From: Taiwanofungus camphoratus | Taxonomy: Eukaryota; Basidiomycota; Agaricomycetes; Polyporales; Taiwanofungaceae | DNA length: 64,000 nt | Assembly (NCBI GenBank): GCA_003999685.1 | Contig: CP021220.1 | Span: 3,038,001 to 3,102,000 of the forward strand | Direction of reading: 5' to 3' | Shown: one piece after another, positions 12,261-22,943 of the stretch | How the letters are laid out: the number at the start of each line of letters is the position of its first letter | How positions within the stretch are numbered: the first letter of the stretch is position 1 | The notes under the pieces: generated by a model | What the model was told of the DNA's origin: nothing | Seen by the model: only the letters and a program-made list of their open reading frames with translations | Database searches by the model: none | Made by a program: the position numbers and the translations under genes

Positions 12261-14066
12261 TCACTTCCGAACATACATGAGTCTCACGTCGACCAGAGCC
12301 AGTCGCGGAGGAGTTTCACCCTAGTACTTGACAACTTGGGCATGCTAGAACGTACCACGTCAATGTCTCACAGAGGCGACGTGAGAAATAATCGGATAGA
12401 CGCACCTTGGCACTGTCGAACCCATCCAGACCCGCCGCAACCCTCGTACCAGCAACGAGTGCGCTCCAGTCAAGCACGTCGAATGTCGCTTCACCACGGA
12501 GCTTCATCGCAGCGTGCTCCGCTCGAGCGGTCAAGATGTGCTGATGCGCGGTGTCCTGAGCGCACGTGCTTAAGTACTGCATTGTCCAAACACGAAGAAC
12601 GCAGACTTACGACAACTGGCATAGGAGCATTGAGCTCTGTGACAAGATTGCGAATATGATTCGCATCTTTGAGGCCGCCCTCGATTGCGAAGCCTTTGGT
12701 CCCGTCGAACTGGTCGTTCACCATCTTCGCACCATAGTTGATGAATCTGTGAGAAACAAAAAGCAGCTCAGTGCACACGAACAGCTCAGGATGGAATCTA
12801 GATGAGGCGCACGGCGGGGCAGGGAACATGTCTTTGATGAGATCGTATAGCTGTGGTGCGCCTATCCCCGCCTTCTCCGATAGCGTGAATGCCTCAGCGA
12901 GGATCTCTAGTGTGCCCAAGATCATCGAATTGCCGATCAGCTTGAACGTTGGGGCTACATTGATTTCGAATCAACATATGTCACGACAGGGAAACACTCT
13001 CCACACCTTTTTCGAGATTGCCACCCAGGTCCACGGCCTTCTTACCAACAGTTGGAACTAGCATGTGTGCGACTTCCTTCTTAGAACGATAGTCACCAGC
13101 TAAGATACAGATAAGCTGGGCCGCGTCTGCAGCGGCCGGGGGGCCGAATACGGGACAGGTGACAAGGTGTGTGTGTGGGATTTCAGACAGAATTGTGTCA
13201 AGTTCACCTGCAAGTCAGTTTAGCAGTGTCACAAGAGGGCCACCTGCTGTGCCATAGGCAGACAATTTGAAATGTATAACAATGTGCTTAAGTCATGAAA
13301 ACACAATTTCGACATAATGAATCACGGGTCAGGTACACATCCTCTGAAGAAGGTCATGGGTCCAACCCCCACGTTCCGGCCAATGCGAACATTGCTCTAG
13401 GTTGAACAGTGTTCCCAAGCGCAAGAACGTATACGTGTCTTGCGCGGTCAAACGGAAAGATTTATGTAATCTTAGACCAAACAGTGATACAGGCACTTGA
13501 ATGTTCAAGGCCTTTTCTCATTTTGTCGGATATCCGTTGCATGTACAGATGGGAACCATCATTTTAATCATCAAGGACTCTACGCACCTGCAAGAGATGG
13601 GTATATTGTGCTCATCTCGCAGAGGATCTTGTTCTTCGTTGGCTTATTCTCCTAGATATACTCTGGATTGAGTGATCGTGAGTGATCGAAGATTCACACC
13701 ACGCACTATTAGCGCCTTCGCAAACTGCTCGTATACGCTCTTGACTACTGCATCTGTAGCGAGACTGGTGAAGATAACATCGCACTCCAAGGCAAGCTGC
13801 TCCGGCGACTGTGCGATCTTAACTTTGCTTTCACCCAGCTGCTCTTGAAGCTGCTCTGACTTGCTAGTGGAGCGATTGTACACGACCAGTGGAGGCGATC
13901 CAGGGTGAGACGCACGATGGTTCGCAATGTTACGGGCCATGAAATAGCCCATGGCGCCGAGTCCATACCAGCCGACTGTGAGCACGTTAGGACCCGGGGT
14001 CGCTGGACGGGAGAAAGGAATGGAACGCGAGGCCATGTTCGAGAGTGGGTGAGAGTGACCAGACAT
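12261..14066 (-). CDS. 3-hydroxyisobutyrate dehydrogenase-like NAD(P)-dependent enzyme
   Basis: The N-terminal Rossmann motif GWYGLGAMGYFMARNIA is the GxGxMG fingerprint of beta-hydroxyacid dehydrogenases. The mid-region CPVFGPPAAADAAQL matches the substrate-site signature. The motif FKLIGNSMILGTLEILAEA supplies the catalytic lysine in the all-helical C-terminal domain, which continues through GIGAPQLYDLIKDMFP and the segment FAIEGGLKDANHIRNL. About 350 residues, close to the family norm. Family members oxidise 3-hydroxyisobutyrate, tartronate semialdehyde or related acids, and the true substrate is not visible. Start options are MSGHSHPL at 14066 or the internal Met ten residues later. The last exon edge is uncertain: the stop lies at 12261 if a final intron follows FDSAK, or at 12316 if it does not. 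One intron (about 13210-13583) is roughly 370 nt, far above the local norm. The gene is divergent from the uL10m gene. Confidence 0.8.
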
Positions 14067-14249
14067 CTTTGTGAGGCTAGGGTACAAGTTCAGCCTGTTG
14101 ATCTGTTGCAGTATACAAAAAGGTGCAAGCGATAATCTAACGTCTGATTCAAGTTGAGTGTGGAAATATAGCAGCACTAGAAATAGCTCGAAATCTCAGC
14201 CACTACTAACCCTTGATCGTGTTCCTCACGGGATCCCGCACGTCATGAT

Positions 14250-14270
14250 CACGTGTAATCTTCTCACGTG
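14250..14270. promoter_or_regulatory. Paired CACGTG boxes in a divergent promoter
   Basis: Two CACGTG palindromes, 14250-14255 and 14265-14270, sit in the 287-bp gap between the divergent dehydrogenase and mitochondrial ribosomal protein genes. CACGTG is the core site of bHLH factors such as Cbf1. The same core lies upstream of the Exo5 gene (19821-19826) and the NXT1-like gene (35282-35287). Regulation of both flanking genes from this site is inference. Confidence 0.5.
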
Positions 14271-14353
14271 GTCCCAAACACTACACCTTCCAAAATGGGA
14301 GGTTATAGGGCGGCGACTTCTTTTCTGCCTTCGTCTTTCACGAGGACCACCAG

Positions 14354-15229
14354 ATGTTCGCGCGGTCGCCACGACTATCTTCCTCGAGTTCAGCCTTGCG
14401 GCATGTCCGCACATATGTTGTCTCAATAGAACCCCCAAGGGTCTATCCCAACAAAACTGTTCCTCGTGTCTACTCTGAGCGCAAAACCTACCTTTACAAC
14501 CAATACACTCGGCTCTTCCAGTCGAGCTACACATGCCCACTCATTTTTTTCCAACACACCGACTTCTCTGTACCGCGTCTCATTCAGCTTCGCCGCGACG
14601 TTGCCGCTGCTAATGCGCGCCATGCAAGCACACCTTCGCTCGCCGGACCGTCTCCCGCGCCTGTCGTAGAGCCACCAACGCTGACCATCCTCCGGACATC
14701 CATCTTCGGTGTTGCACTCCGCGACTTTGTACCCATAGACGAACAGGCGACGAAGCAGATTTCGAAAATGGTGGATGGCGGGCTTGCGGTGCTGTCCTTC
14801 CCGACACTCAACCCACCGCAGCTTAACGCGATCCTCCGCGCTCTGGCACGCGCAGTGCCCCCGCGCGCTCCGAAGACACAGGCGCAAATGGATCTGGAGC
14901 GCAAAGAAGCTGAAGCAGCCTTTGTACCCGGACGCCGTCCAAAGCGCCAGCGCCCAACACCCGTTCCGGACCTCAAGGTCGTAGGAGCGCTGATTGAAGG
15001 CCGTGTGTTTGAAGCTCCGGGTCTTACGGAGGTATCACGATTGCCCACGTTGGAAATGCTGAGAGCACAGTTAGTTGGATTATTGAGTGCCCCTGCGGCG
15101 CAGCTGGCAATGGTGCTGGGCGAGGCGAGTGGAGGGAAGCTAGCCAGAACCCTGGAAGGGTTCAAGAAGAGTCTAGAGGAGGGCGATAATGCGAGGAACA
15201 AATCCCTGCCTGTTGCGGAAACCTCGTGA
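14354..15229 (+). CDS. MRPL11: Mitochondrial large-subunit ribosomal protein uL10m
   Basis: A single-exon gene of 291 residues. The N-terminus MFARSPRLSSSSSALRHVRT is rich in Arg and Ser without acidic residues, a typical mitochondrial import signal. The body follows the L10 pattern: a motif like YLYNQYTRLFQSSYTCPLIF, then LIQLRRDVAAANA, then TILRTSIFGVALRDF, and near the end LEMLRAQLVGLLSAPAAQLA, the region that joins the L7/L12 stalk contact helix. This fits uL10m (yeast Mrpl11), the base of the stalk on the mitochondrial ribosome. An insertion around PGRRPKRQRPTPVPDLKVVG lengthens it relative to bacterial L10 (about 165 residues). It shares a short promoter with the dehydrogenase gene. The assignment rests on recalled family patterns, not a search. 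Confidence 0.75.
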   Translation: MFARSPRLSSSSSALRHVRTYVVSIEPPRVYPNKTVPRVYSERKTYLYNQYTRLFQSSYTCPLIFFQHTDFSVPRLIQLRRDVAAANARHASTPSLAGPSPAPVVEPPTLTILRTSIFGVALRDFVPIDEQATKQISKMVDGGLAVLSFPTLNPPQLNAILRALARAVPPRAPKTQAQMDLERKEAEAAFVPGRRPKRQRPTPVPDLKVVGALIEGRVFEAPGLTEVSRLPTLEMLRAQLVGLLSAPAAQLAMVLGEASGGKLARTLEGFKKSLEEGDNARNKSLPVAETS

Positions 15230-16056
15230 TCCATTTTGTCCCCTTATATACCGTTCTCCGTTCAATTTGATGGATCATCCATTAGTTCATCCAACCACGT
15301 TCACACATATCCACTGGAACGAGAATCACGTAGTTGCTGTCCGTTAGCGACATTGCTCAGACCACCCTACAGAGCCTTAGGATATACAAACAGCATCTGA
15401 CCACCAGTGCCTGAGTACCGGTTTGCCGACCACACAAAGAGGAGCCTATGGCGCGGCTGTCGCACAAGATCACGGCGCTTAAATGGAATATCGGTACGAA
15501 ATGACCTGCCCTCGCCACGCAGAGTACCGTTGAAGAATTTCATGTATGTGAGTGCATAGACGTGTGGTGCAGTGCTCCAGTATTATCATCAGCTGCCTGC
15601 AGTTGGTCGTGGGTTCGGAAGCCAAATCGATTCGTTGTTGACAGGCCTTTCCCTGAGAAGCCAATGTGCGGGATTACGTTTACCAGTGTCAGCCATATCT
15701 TTGAGCTCAGATTTATCAACAATTCAATGGCGGTCCGACGTCTCACTGCACGCGCCAAATCTACGACAGCATATCAAGTCCCAGTGCATGCGTTAGTCAG
15801 GTGAGGCTAATACAGGCCCTTTCTTATTCTCCGAAGTGTAGAACCCTGGTGGGGATTGTGGTCTCCGAGAATCCGATAAGTGAGTCTGTGGTTCTTTGAA
15901 TTGCATGTATGGAAATGAAGCTGTCAAGTAGGTCGGAAACTGATGGACGGACGGATTTTATAAAGCGACGTTGCGCTCTGTCCAAACGACTTGTTTTCCC
16001 TACATCGAAGCATAGTGGATTTCCCACTGTAATCCTCTTATACTGCAACCACCAAA
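15230..16056. other. Intergenic stretch between uL10m and the second dsRBD gene
   Basis: No coding potential that I trust; overlapping short frames at 15540-15804 have no domain. A degenerate tRNA-like block lies at 15555-15640 and is listed separately. Confidence 0.45.
15555..15640 (+). mobile_element. Possible degenerate tRNA-derived SINE head
   Basis: TGGTGCAGTGC at 15565-15575 resembles the pol III A box and GGTTCGGAAGCC at 15612-15623 resembles a damaged B box, at tRNA-like spacing. No acceptor stem can be paired, so it is not a working tRNA gene. The tail is not defined. This is a weak call. Confidence 0.25.
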
Positions 16057-16399
16057 ATGACTACTAATCGTACGTGGATCAACTGATCGTGGAGACAAAA
16101 TTGAATCCAGAAATACTCTACAGAGTGGAGAATGCAACTGAACAATTATGTTCAAAGCTTAAAGAGCCCGGGTGCAATAAGTTGGGACACCAGTCGTACA
16201 GGACCCAAACATGCCCCTACGTGGGAAGCAATTGTATACAGTGGGTGTAATCAATAGCCTGGGTCTCAGTCCTCTCCTATATTCTGTACTATTATCAGTC
16301 AATGACATCGAGTGGGGACGAGGCGCAGGTCCCAATCAAGGTGCTGCAAAGGAGGCAGCTGCTGAACGTGCTTATAACGCTCTCACGACAGATCACTAA
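16057..16399 (+). CDS. Minimal single-domain double-stranded RNA-binding protein (copy 2)
   Basis: Exons 16057-16069 (13 nt), 16124-16240 and 16299-16399 give 76 residues. The start MTTN joins to QWRMQLNNYVQSL, then ISWDTSRTGPKHAPTWEA, then NDIEWGRGAGPNQGAAKEAA and a final helix AERAYNAL. This is one dsRBD with almost nothing else. Intron positions and phases equal those of the minus-strand copy at 4087-4449, so the two are paralogues. The canonical KKxAK of the last helix is replaced by QGAAK, keeping only one lysine. The stop follows three residues after the domain. Known roles of stand-alone dsRBD proteins include helping Dicer-type enzymes or binding viral and transposon RNA; nothing here decides between them. 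Confidence 0.7.
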
Positions 16400-17037
16400 A
16401 GATCGTGATGTTGTAAGTAGAATATGAACATGAACCATTGACCCTTACGACTTGTGTTTTAAAGGTTTGGGCTGGATTTGCTAACTTGTATGTTGTTTGA
16501 TTAGCTGCAGGATAGCCGTTGCGATCTAAGCTTTGTGGAGATAATTGTTGGCTTCCATGGAGTCCTGTAACGTTTTTCTTGCTCGCACCCTTATACCTTT
16601 CAATCTGTTCTTGGACATGATACATCATATTCGGTGGACTTAGGATGTCACTGAAAGCTTCCGAGTAAGTTCTGCAGGAAGATTTCAACCACTTTCTTTC
16701 CTAATGAATCAAGATGACAGGACATATGAATGAATGTCGTCTTCTTGGGCTTGCAGGCCCAAGCATCAAGCTTGTGCTCTGGCTAAGCATATGAACAGCA
16801 AATAGTCAATGTCAATCACAGGTTTTTTAAGACATGCCTACTGAGTCAGTATCTCATGCAGGAGCTTTTAGGGCCAGCTATATAGCCAGTTGGTTGCAAA
16901 ACAGGTAATAACAAGCGGTGAATGGTACAAAATTACGGTCCACGTGCTTGAGATAGCTCAAGACACACCTAATACGCATATGCTTGGCGATAATACAGAT
17001 GCCATTCTACCAGCACTTCGCAGTGAATGATGGAAAT
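16400..17037. other. Intergenic stretch
   Basis: An open frame of 101 codons lies at 16383-16688 on the minus strand, without known motifs; I do not call it. Nothing else is visible before the 3' end of the Exo5 gene. Confidence 0.4.
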
Positions 17038-19685
17038 TCATACACCATCGGGAGGTCGGTCGCAGGCTTCCAGTGCTTTCCTTTCCCTCCACTCACATCC
17101 CTCCCGGTACTCGCACGACCTATTACCATTTCGAAGTTCAGGTCCCATACATTGAAGATGTCCACGAGGTACTTACATACAGCGCCTCGTCAATTCGACG
17201 CCCACACCGCGTGGAGGTCGTTGCCCATGCCACCATTGCAGCACACTATCCAGGTACCTATCCAAGAGTTCTTCATCTACTACAAAACGCTTCCTCCCCA
17301 GAACTTGCGCCTGTGTGCCCAGCTTAGCCGTTGATGCCGGTGCCTCCTCGCCATCATTGTTCTCGTAATGAGGGGCTGGAGATGGCGTACGAATTACCTC
17401 TTGTACGGGTTCCCTGACCGCTTCCCCGACAGAACTGAGAAGATTTTCAACCAGGTTTTCTGCACTTGTGTGCTCGAGATAGGTTTGCTGCAACAGCCAA
17501 TTCGCGTCCAGACTCTTCGCGAGAGACTCCGACCCGGGCTCGTTACTAACCGTATCTGAAGTCAAACTTGAGCCCACATCCGATTCTGATACCTGCCATC
17601 TTGAGGACTCTGCGAGCAACCCAAGATCTCCATTTATCACCCCCCCAGACTCGATAGACTCCTTCAAGCTTTCAGCTATAGCACGTTCCATTGCCTCGTC
17701 GCCGCCTTCATAAACACATGGGACTTCATTGAGGCTTGCATGGACAGCCCGCGCAATATCCTGTGCTTCCTGATCTGAGAGGGGTTCGTCAGCTCTTGCG
17801 GCCTTGCCTCTGCTCCTGGCGTCGGGTGATTTTGCTTTTGTCTGTCTCGTCGACTTTGACGGCTGCATCCGGTACACAATTGTGAGCACTCGGTCTACAC
17901 CAATCACTTCTAAAGCTGCGACCGCTTGCGCCCAAGCGTTCGTCAGATCATTCAGACAGCTTATAGGCGCGCTACTTCTTGAATGTTCACTGAACCCATT
18001 GACCAACTCTCTATCGGTATTTTTAGTGACGAGGAGGCCGACCTGGCGCATGAACCCTTCTGAGAAAGGCTTCCCAGGTTCGACGCCTAAACGCGTCCAT
18101 AACAAGCCAAAATCGACTGGATGGGGCAACCTAAGTTCAGAGCTAGAGCCTGCTCCTATTTGTGGCGGAGCATATAAAGGCCCTGAGGGAACGAGAAGTG
18201 CGCTAAGAAGGCGATGGTAAATCATAAGCTGGAGACGAGATTGGAAGGTGTCTTCATGCGGTGGAAGAGAAGGATTACGGCGTGTCTTCGTGTCTGAAAG
18301 ATGTATGGTGTATGACGGTATATGTTTCGCAGATGACGGAGAGATATCTTCGTGCAGGGTGACGGTGGTTGCACGGGGTATTGCCAATGGATATTTTATA
18401 GGATCTATGAGGTCTACAGCATCTGCAGTCTCAGCTCCGGATACTTGCGTGACTGCAGTTAAGAATGACGTGATTTGCTGCTGTGAAGGCGACGGCGTCC
18501 GACGACTGCGTTTGCTTTTGGCCTTAGCAGACGTGGAGGGAGAACTACGCTTATTTGGGGTGCGTTGAGCTGAAGTGTCCGCTACCAGAGAGTGAGTATC
18601 TTTTGAGGGCTTTCTAGGCTTTCGAACCAGTTCATCCTGGACATAATTTGAACTTCGTCAATCGACATCAGTGATGAAGTGCTCACTATAACGCCGACGA
18701 TTATTTGATCATGAATGATGCCAAACACTGGCATCTCACGCTACATATCAGAAGTGGCCTTAGTTTCGTAGAAGGCCATTTAGAGCGAGATGAGAATTAC
18801 ACAAGTACCAATTTCTGTAAGAGTCGTCAATGAGGCCAACATATTTACCAGGCTGTCAAGAAATAAAATGATGAGAACAACCAATGGATGACACGAGAGG
18901 AAGATATACCGCAAGCCCCATCGTTCCTCCTCTGATGTCACATCTACCTTCACCTCCTCAGGATGAATCTCACGCTCTAGTGCTTTGTGTACTGACTACC
19001 ATGAAGATGAAGAGTGGAGCTTTATAGTAGTATTGGTGACACGCTTACCTTTCCACGGGTGATAATACGATGGTTGTCTTCTGCTACACGTTTATCGACA
19101 TTGATACTCTTGCCCTCCGCGGTGACAAACGAAGCAGGTCTTTTATCAGGTCTCAACGATCGCTTCTGGCGGAGGCCATAATCAAATTGGACCTCGCACC
19201 TTATCGCGTTTACAGTAAGTACAGAATACCAGAGCTGACGCAATGGCCTACCACGCTGGTCCGACTAAGTCGGACACAGAGAGAAGCTTTTTCCAGCTCC
19301 GGAATCGCTGGAAAGGGCTGGGCGCGTCCTGAGCGGGTTGGACTAGCTGAAGGGACAGGTCGGACACAGGTGCCTTGAGAGAAGCAGAATAGTCAGCAGA
19401 TCCTTCTAGCTTGATTTCAACGCGAGGACCTCCAGCGGGGGCGTCTGCATGCACCGAACTAGCGACAACGGCACCGCCAGCGAGTGCGGCATCGATGCGC
19501 GCAAAGTCCTCAGCCGTGAACTCGGAGAAATCGTACGCATCAAACTCGTCGACCTCAGTTGTAGACGGTAGTGTCTCCTGATAATCAGCTGGTGGTGGTA
19601 TACTGCCTCCATTCTCGGACAAGAGAGAGTCCGAGAACTCCAGGGGAGTATAATAGGCATCGTAGTCATCGTCTGAATCTGACAT
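17038..19685 (-). CDS. exo5: Exonuclease V (EXO5/DEM1 family), 4Fe-4S single-strand exonuclease
   Basis: The gene starts at MSDSDDDYDAYYTPLEF and ends with an exon to 17038. Reading across introns gives the full family pattern. SPFQRFRSWKKLLSVSDLVG runs into PAWCEVQFDYGLRQKR with the first iron-sulfur cysteine. Then come VTAEGKSINVDKR and KVHKALEREIHPEE. GVIDELVRK holds the first catalytic Asp, and IHLSDTKTRR holds the Asp and Lys of the PD-(D/E)XK core. QLMIYHRLL is the QxxxY motif. The last spliced exon supplies RRCMSCEYREGCEW with the three remaining cluster cysteines. Fungal EXO5 acts on single-stranded DNA in mitochondria (yeast) or in nuclear repair (human). The protein carries a Ser/Lys-rich insert of about 100 residues near SPSTSAKAKSKRSRR, a possible nuclear signal, between the catalytic Asp and the DTK motif. 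A CACGTG box lies 136 bp upstream of the start. Confidence 0.9.
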
Positions 19686-20944
19686 GCTAAATGTGGAATG
19701 TGAGTTGATAAATATTGGTAGGGAGAGAGAGACCGACTGGTGCTCCTAAGCCAACTAAGATAGGAGACCGCGTCGAAACTGAAGATGAACTGAGGTCAGA
19801 AATTCAAGTGCGCGGCAAGTCACGTGCGCGTGGTGTAGCCACCCACTCAGCGCCGCGTTCAATATCTACGGTGGCCTGCATAACTAATATGCTGACTTGC
19901 GATAGATTCTGACTAGAATGCTTGTTTTTTTCTATTCGTCGGCTCTTTTAAATCATGAGAACTGTCGACGCCAGTTGCATGATATTTTCTCAGATTACGC
20001 CTAGTTACACACAGACAATTTGCTATGGACGTCTTCACAAGTGTCCGGCACATGCGAATAGTTGCGGGACTAAGGCTAAGGGGTGCACAAGAGTCAGACG
20101 TTCAGTTCAGCTCAGTGGACTTGGGTAAAATTCCAGATGCTTTTATCCTTCTTATCTGCCTTCTGATACCGCTGCTAGAATTGGACAAGCCGATATCAAA
20201 GGACATTTCATGATTCTAGGCGCAGGTATGCAACAAAACCTTACGATCGATTGAAAATAAACATACGCTGGTTTAGGATATTGCATTAGCTTGGCAATAC
20301 TTAGAATAAAGCAACGTTGAGAATGACATGCCGTGTTTGGCCTACAATTGAACCTTACTTATCTCACTTTTGATTACGTAACCTTGATTGATCAAGGTCT
20401 GATCTGAATATCGCCTATGTAACTACCACTCTTCTCAAGGCTTCGAAGCACGCATGCTCATACCAAGCTATTTCCGTCATTTCGCTGACTTTTGAGTCGA
20501 AGGGGGAGACAGTCGTCCAGAGATCATGCCTGTTTTTCTGCTGAAGGTAGGTGCTCGTAGGTAACGTTTATGCGCCTGGCGCCTAATGGCGAATAAGTGG
20601 CGTAATTCTTTTGACGATTGTTGTTTTTCCAGTTTCACAAAGTGGTCGGATAAGGTAGCCACTCCGATGGTGGAGCGCTATAGGACCCTAAATATTTTCT
20701 GGATCAAGCTTGCCGGGCATCTTTGTCCGCGGCCGTCTGTTCGAGATGCGTTATCTCCAGGAACGTGGCAAAGCGGGCCTTGCGTGGTTATCTTCTGCAA
20801 CTTTCTCTTTTTCTTTATTTACTGCCTCCTGTGCAGCCACGCCACATCCACGCCCTTACTTCTACCGTGAGCGAGGTCGCGGCGTTGCCTTCTCTTTCCC
20901 TCCTCCCCGAGGCCCGATTCCTTCTTTGAGCCTGTGAGACTGAG
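19686..20944. other. Intergenic region with divergent promoters
   Basis: Between the divergent starts of the Exo5 and CPL1-like genes. It holds a CACGTG box at 19821-19826. The 120 bp before 20945 are pyrimidine-rich, as is common for highly expressed basidiomycete genes. No coding potential is supported. Confidence 0.5.
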
Positions 20945-21540
20945 ATGCGCACCGTTCTATTTTCTGCGGTCGGCTTCGCCGTCCTCGCCGTCCTCTCATC
21001 ACCCGCCGCAGCTCGCCCGAGCGATAGCGCTCTCAACGCGCGCGATGCAAACCCGGTCGCGGCGCGCGCACCCGCCCCTTCCGCTGCCAGGCGCCACGAG
21101 GCCCGCGCACCCGTCCCCTCCAACTACAAGCGTAGCATGCACGAACAACAGGCCATCACCCCCGTCGGCGATATCTCGCAGCAGCTGTGCCCACTTTCGA
21201 TGGCCGCGTGTCCCATCTCATCTATAAGTGGCACGCTTGCTTCTTCGCCGGTGTCGTTGTCGGAGTGGATCGAGCAGGGCTTCGAATGCGTGGACTTCAG
21301 CGAGGATCTCACTTCCTGCGGTGGCTGCGGCAGCGTTGATGCTCAGTACGTTGCTGCGTTGTGAAATTGGTGTTATTTCTCATCATGATCATTGCGATGC
21401 CGCGCCGTTACAGATATGACTGCACTGCCGTCCCGAATGCGCTGCATGTGTCTTGCAACGTCGGCAGCTGCCGTGTTGATTCGTGCAAGCCGGGCTATTC
21501 ATTAGCGCCCGACGGCAAAACGTGTGTTTCGATGCAGTGA
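20945..21540 (+). CDS. Secreted cysteine-rich CPL1/priA-like protein
   Basis: Two exons, 20945 to about 21341 and about 21415-21540, give about 174 residues. An N-terminal signal peptide is clear: MRTVLFSAVGFAVLAVLSSP with a cut near AAA-RPS. A Pro/Ala/Arg-rich linker follows. The C-terminal half is the CPL1-like cysteine pattern: CPLSMAACPI, then GFECVDFSEDLTSCGGCG. After the intron come YDCTAVPNALHVSCNVGSCR, VDSCKPGYSLAPDG and a last Cys in KTCVSM. Proteins with this domain are widespread and multiplied in Agaricomycetes (priA of shiitake), and Cryptococcus CPL1 is a secreted protein active toward animal hosts. The role in this organism (wall, fruiting, or interaction) is not visible. The intron reads through to a stop if retained, giving a version without the last six cysteines. 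Confidence 0.8.
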
Positions 21541-22943
21541 TGAACAAGATCCCTAGAGACGAGGAGGACCAGCTATGACAGACCATTCCTTACGATGAGC
21601 CATAGACCTTTGATGCTGAAGTACGTTTTTGCGAGCCCCTATTTCGCTTTGCGTTCCACCGTGTTCTTCGGCCATGGTTCACGGACGTTTTGTAGATAGT
21701 GTGGACTCTTACTCATACTCCTCATACTGATTTGAAAACGACCATATATTATTTCTCATCGCCAAGCTTGGGCGCGCTCATTTCTATATTTACTCAGTGC
21801 TCGTAGTTGCTGAATTGACACTTTTAATTATTGGCTCCACTAGAATTTGCAATGTCATTATGGTACATTTGGCGTTTAAACAGCGCGTGATAATGGAATG
21901 ACGAAAGTTCGCTGCGCCTTCCAGTCCCTGAGACTCGGGTAGGATCATGCTTCCGTCATGATACGATTGGATAGTAATCTACCTGTTTCTCGGCCGGCGT
22001 ACGCTCTGCTGACCAGCACGACCCTCAGGCCACGCTGCGTAGTTCAGACGTACGAGCCTCACTAGAAGCCGGTACAATGAGGTGAAGCGAAATTGCAGCG
22101 TTCTCGGACAGACGTGTGTGCATGCAGGGAAGACGAGGGCATGCAGGAGTGGCGATTTGGCGAGGAAAGTAAACCATAACGCCATAAGCAGTCCCAAGTT
22201 ATAGTTGAATGACTTCTGACGGGGACTGGGAGACTGAACGTTAACTCAAAGAGGGCCGTCTCATTTGAACATCATAGTAAATGCAGACCCTGGGATCCAA
22301 GGATTGCAAGTTGTATGCACGTTCAAGTCTAGTACTAAACCAACGATGATGCGAATTCATCCAGTAGGACATTCGAGCGACAGCTGAAAGGGCCAAGTGA
22401 CTACGTTGACACTGGACAATAGAAAACGATCAGGCCAAGCGTCATCCTCCAAACTGCCGTATGTCGTCTAGGTGACTCAGGGCGGATGGAAAGAACGTAC
22501 AGCTGGAAGCCGTGGTTTAGCTAGGCATGTAGTAGGGGGCCGCATCCGACAAGTCTGGTTTGACTGAGCAGAGATGCCAGGGCTTGGATAGAGCAATGTG
22601 GGCCGACAAGGGATATTGGAGACGGCCTTGGCCAGATTTCCCTGGATCACTTATCCCGGTATACGTCCACTCACACCACTGGATTCTCGGCCGCTGTGGT
22701 ATCGGCAAACGCCTGTGGTCATATATAAATACAGTGGTCCGATTCAATTGTGGTCCAACAATGGCGCGCGCGTTTCGATTACAACTAGAGGCGCACCGCC
22801 ATCCGAATCCCCCGCCCACTATCCGCAACGCGGATGACGGGTGTCGGATTTTCACCTGCTGTCGCGCATCCGACCCAACATAAACCTCCTCTGATCTTAT
22901 ATAGAGGTTCCAGACTCGCAAAATACCCATACCTCCTACACTC
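21541..22943. other. Intergenic stretch
   Basis: Overlapping open frames at 22517-23023 (minus) and 22560-22883 (plus) lack domains and splice support. I see no gene or repeat that can be supported. Confidence 0.45.
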
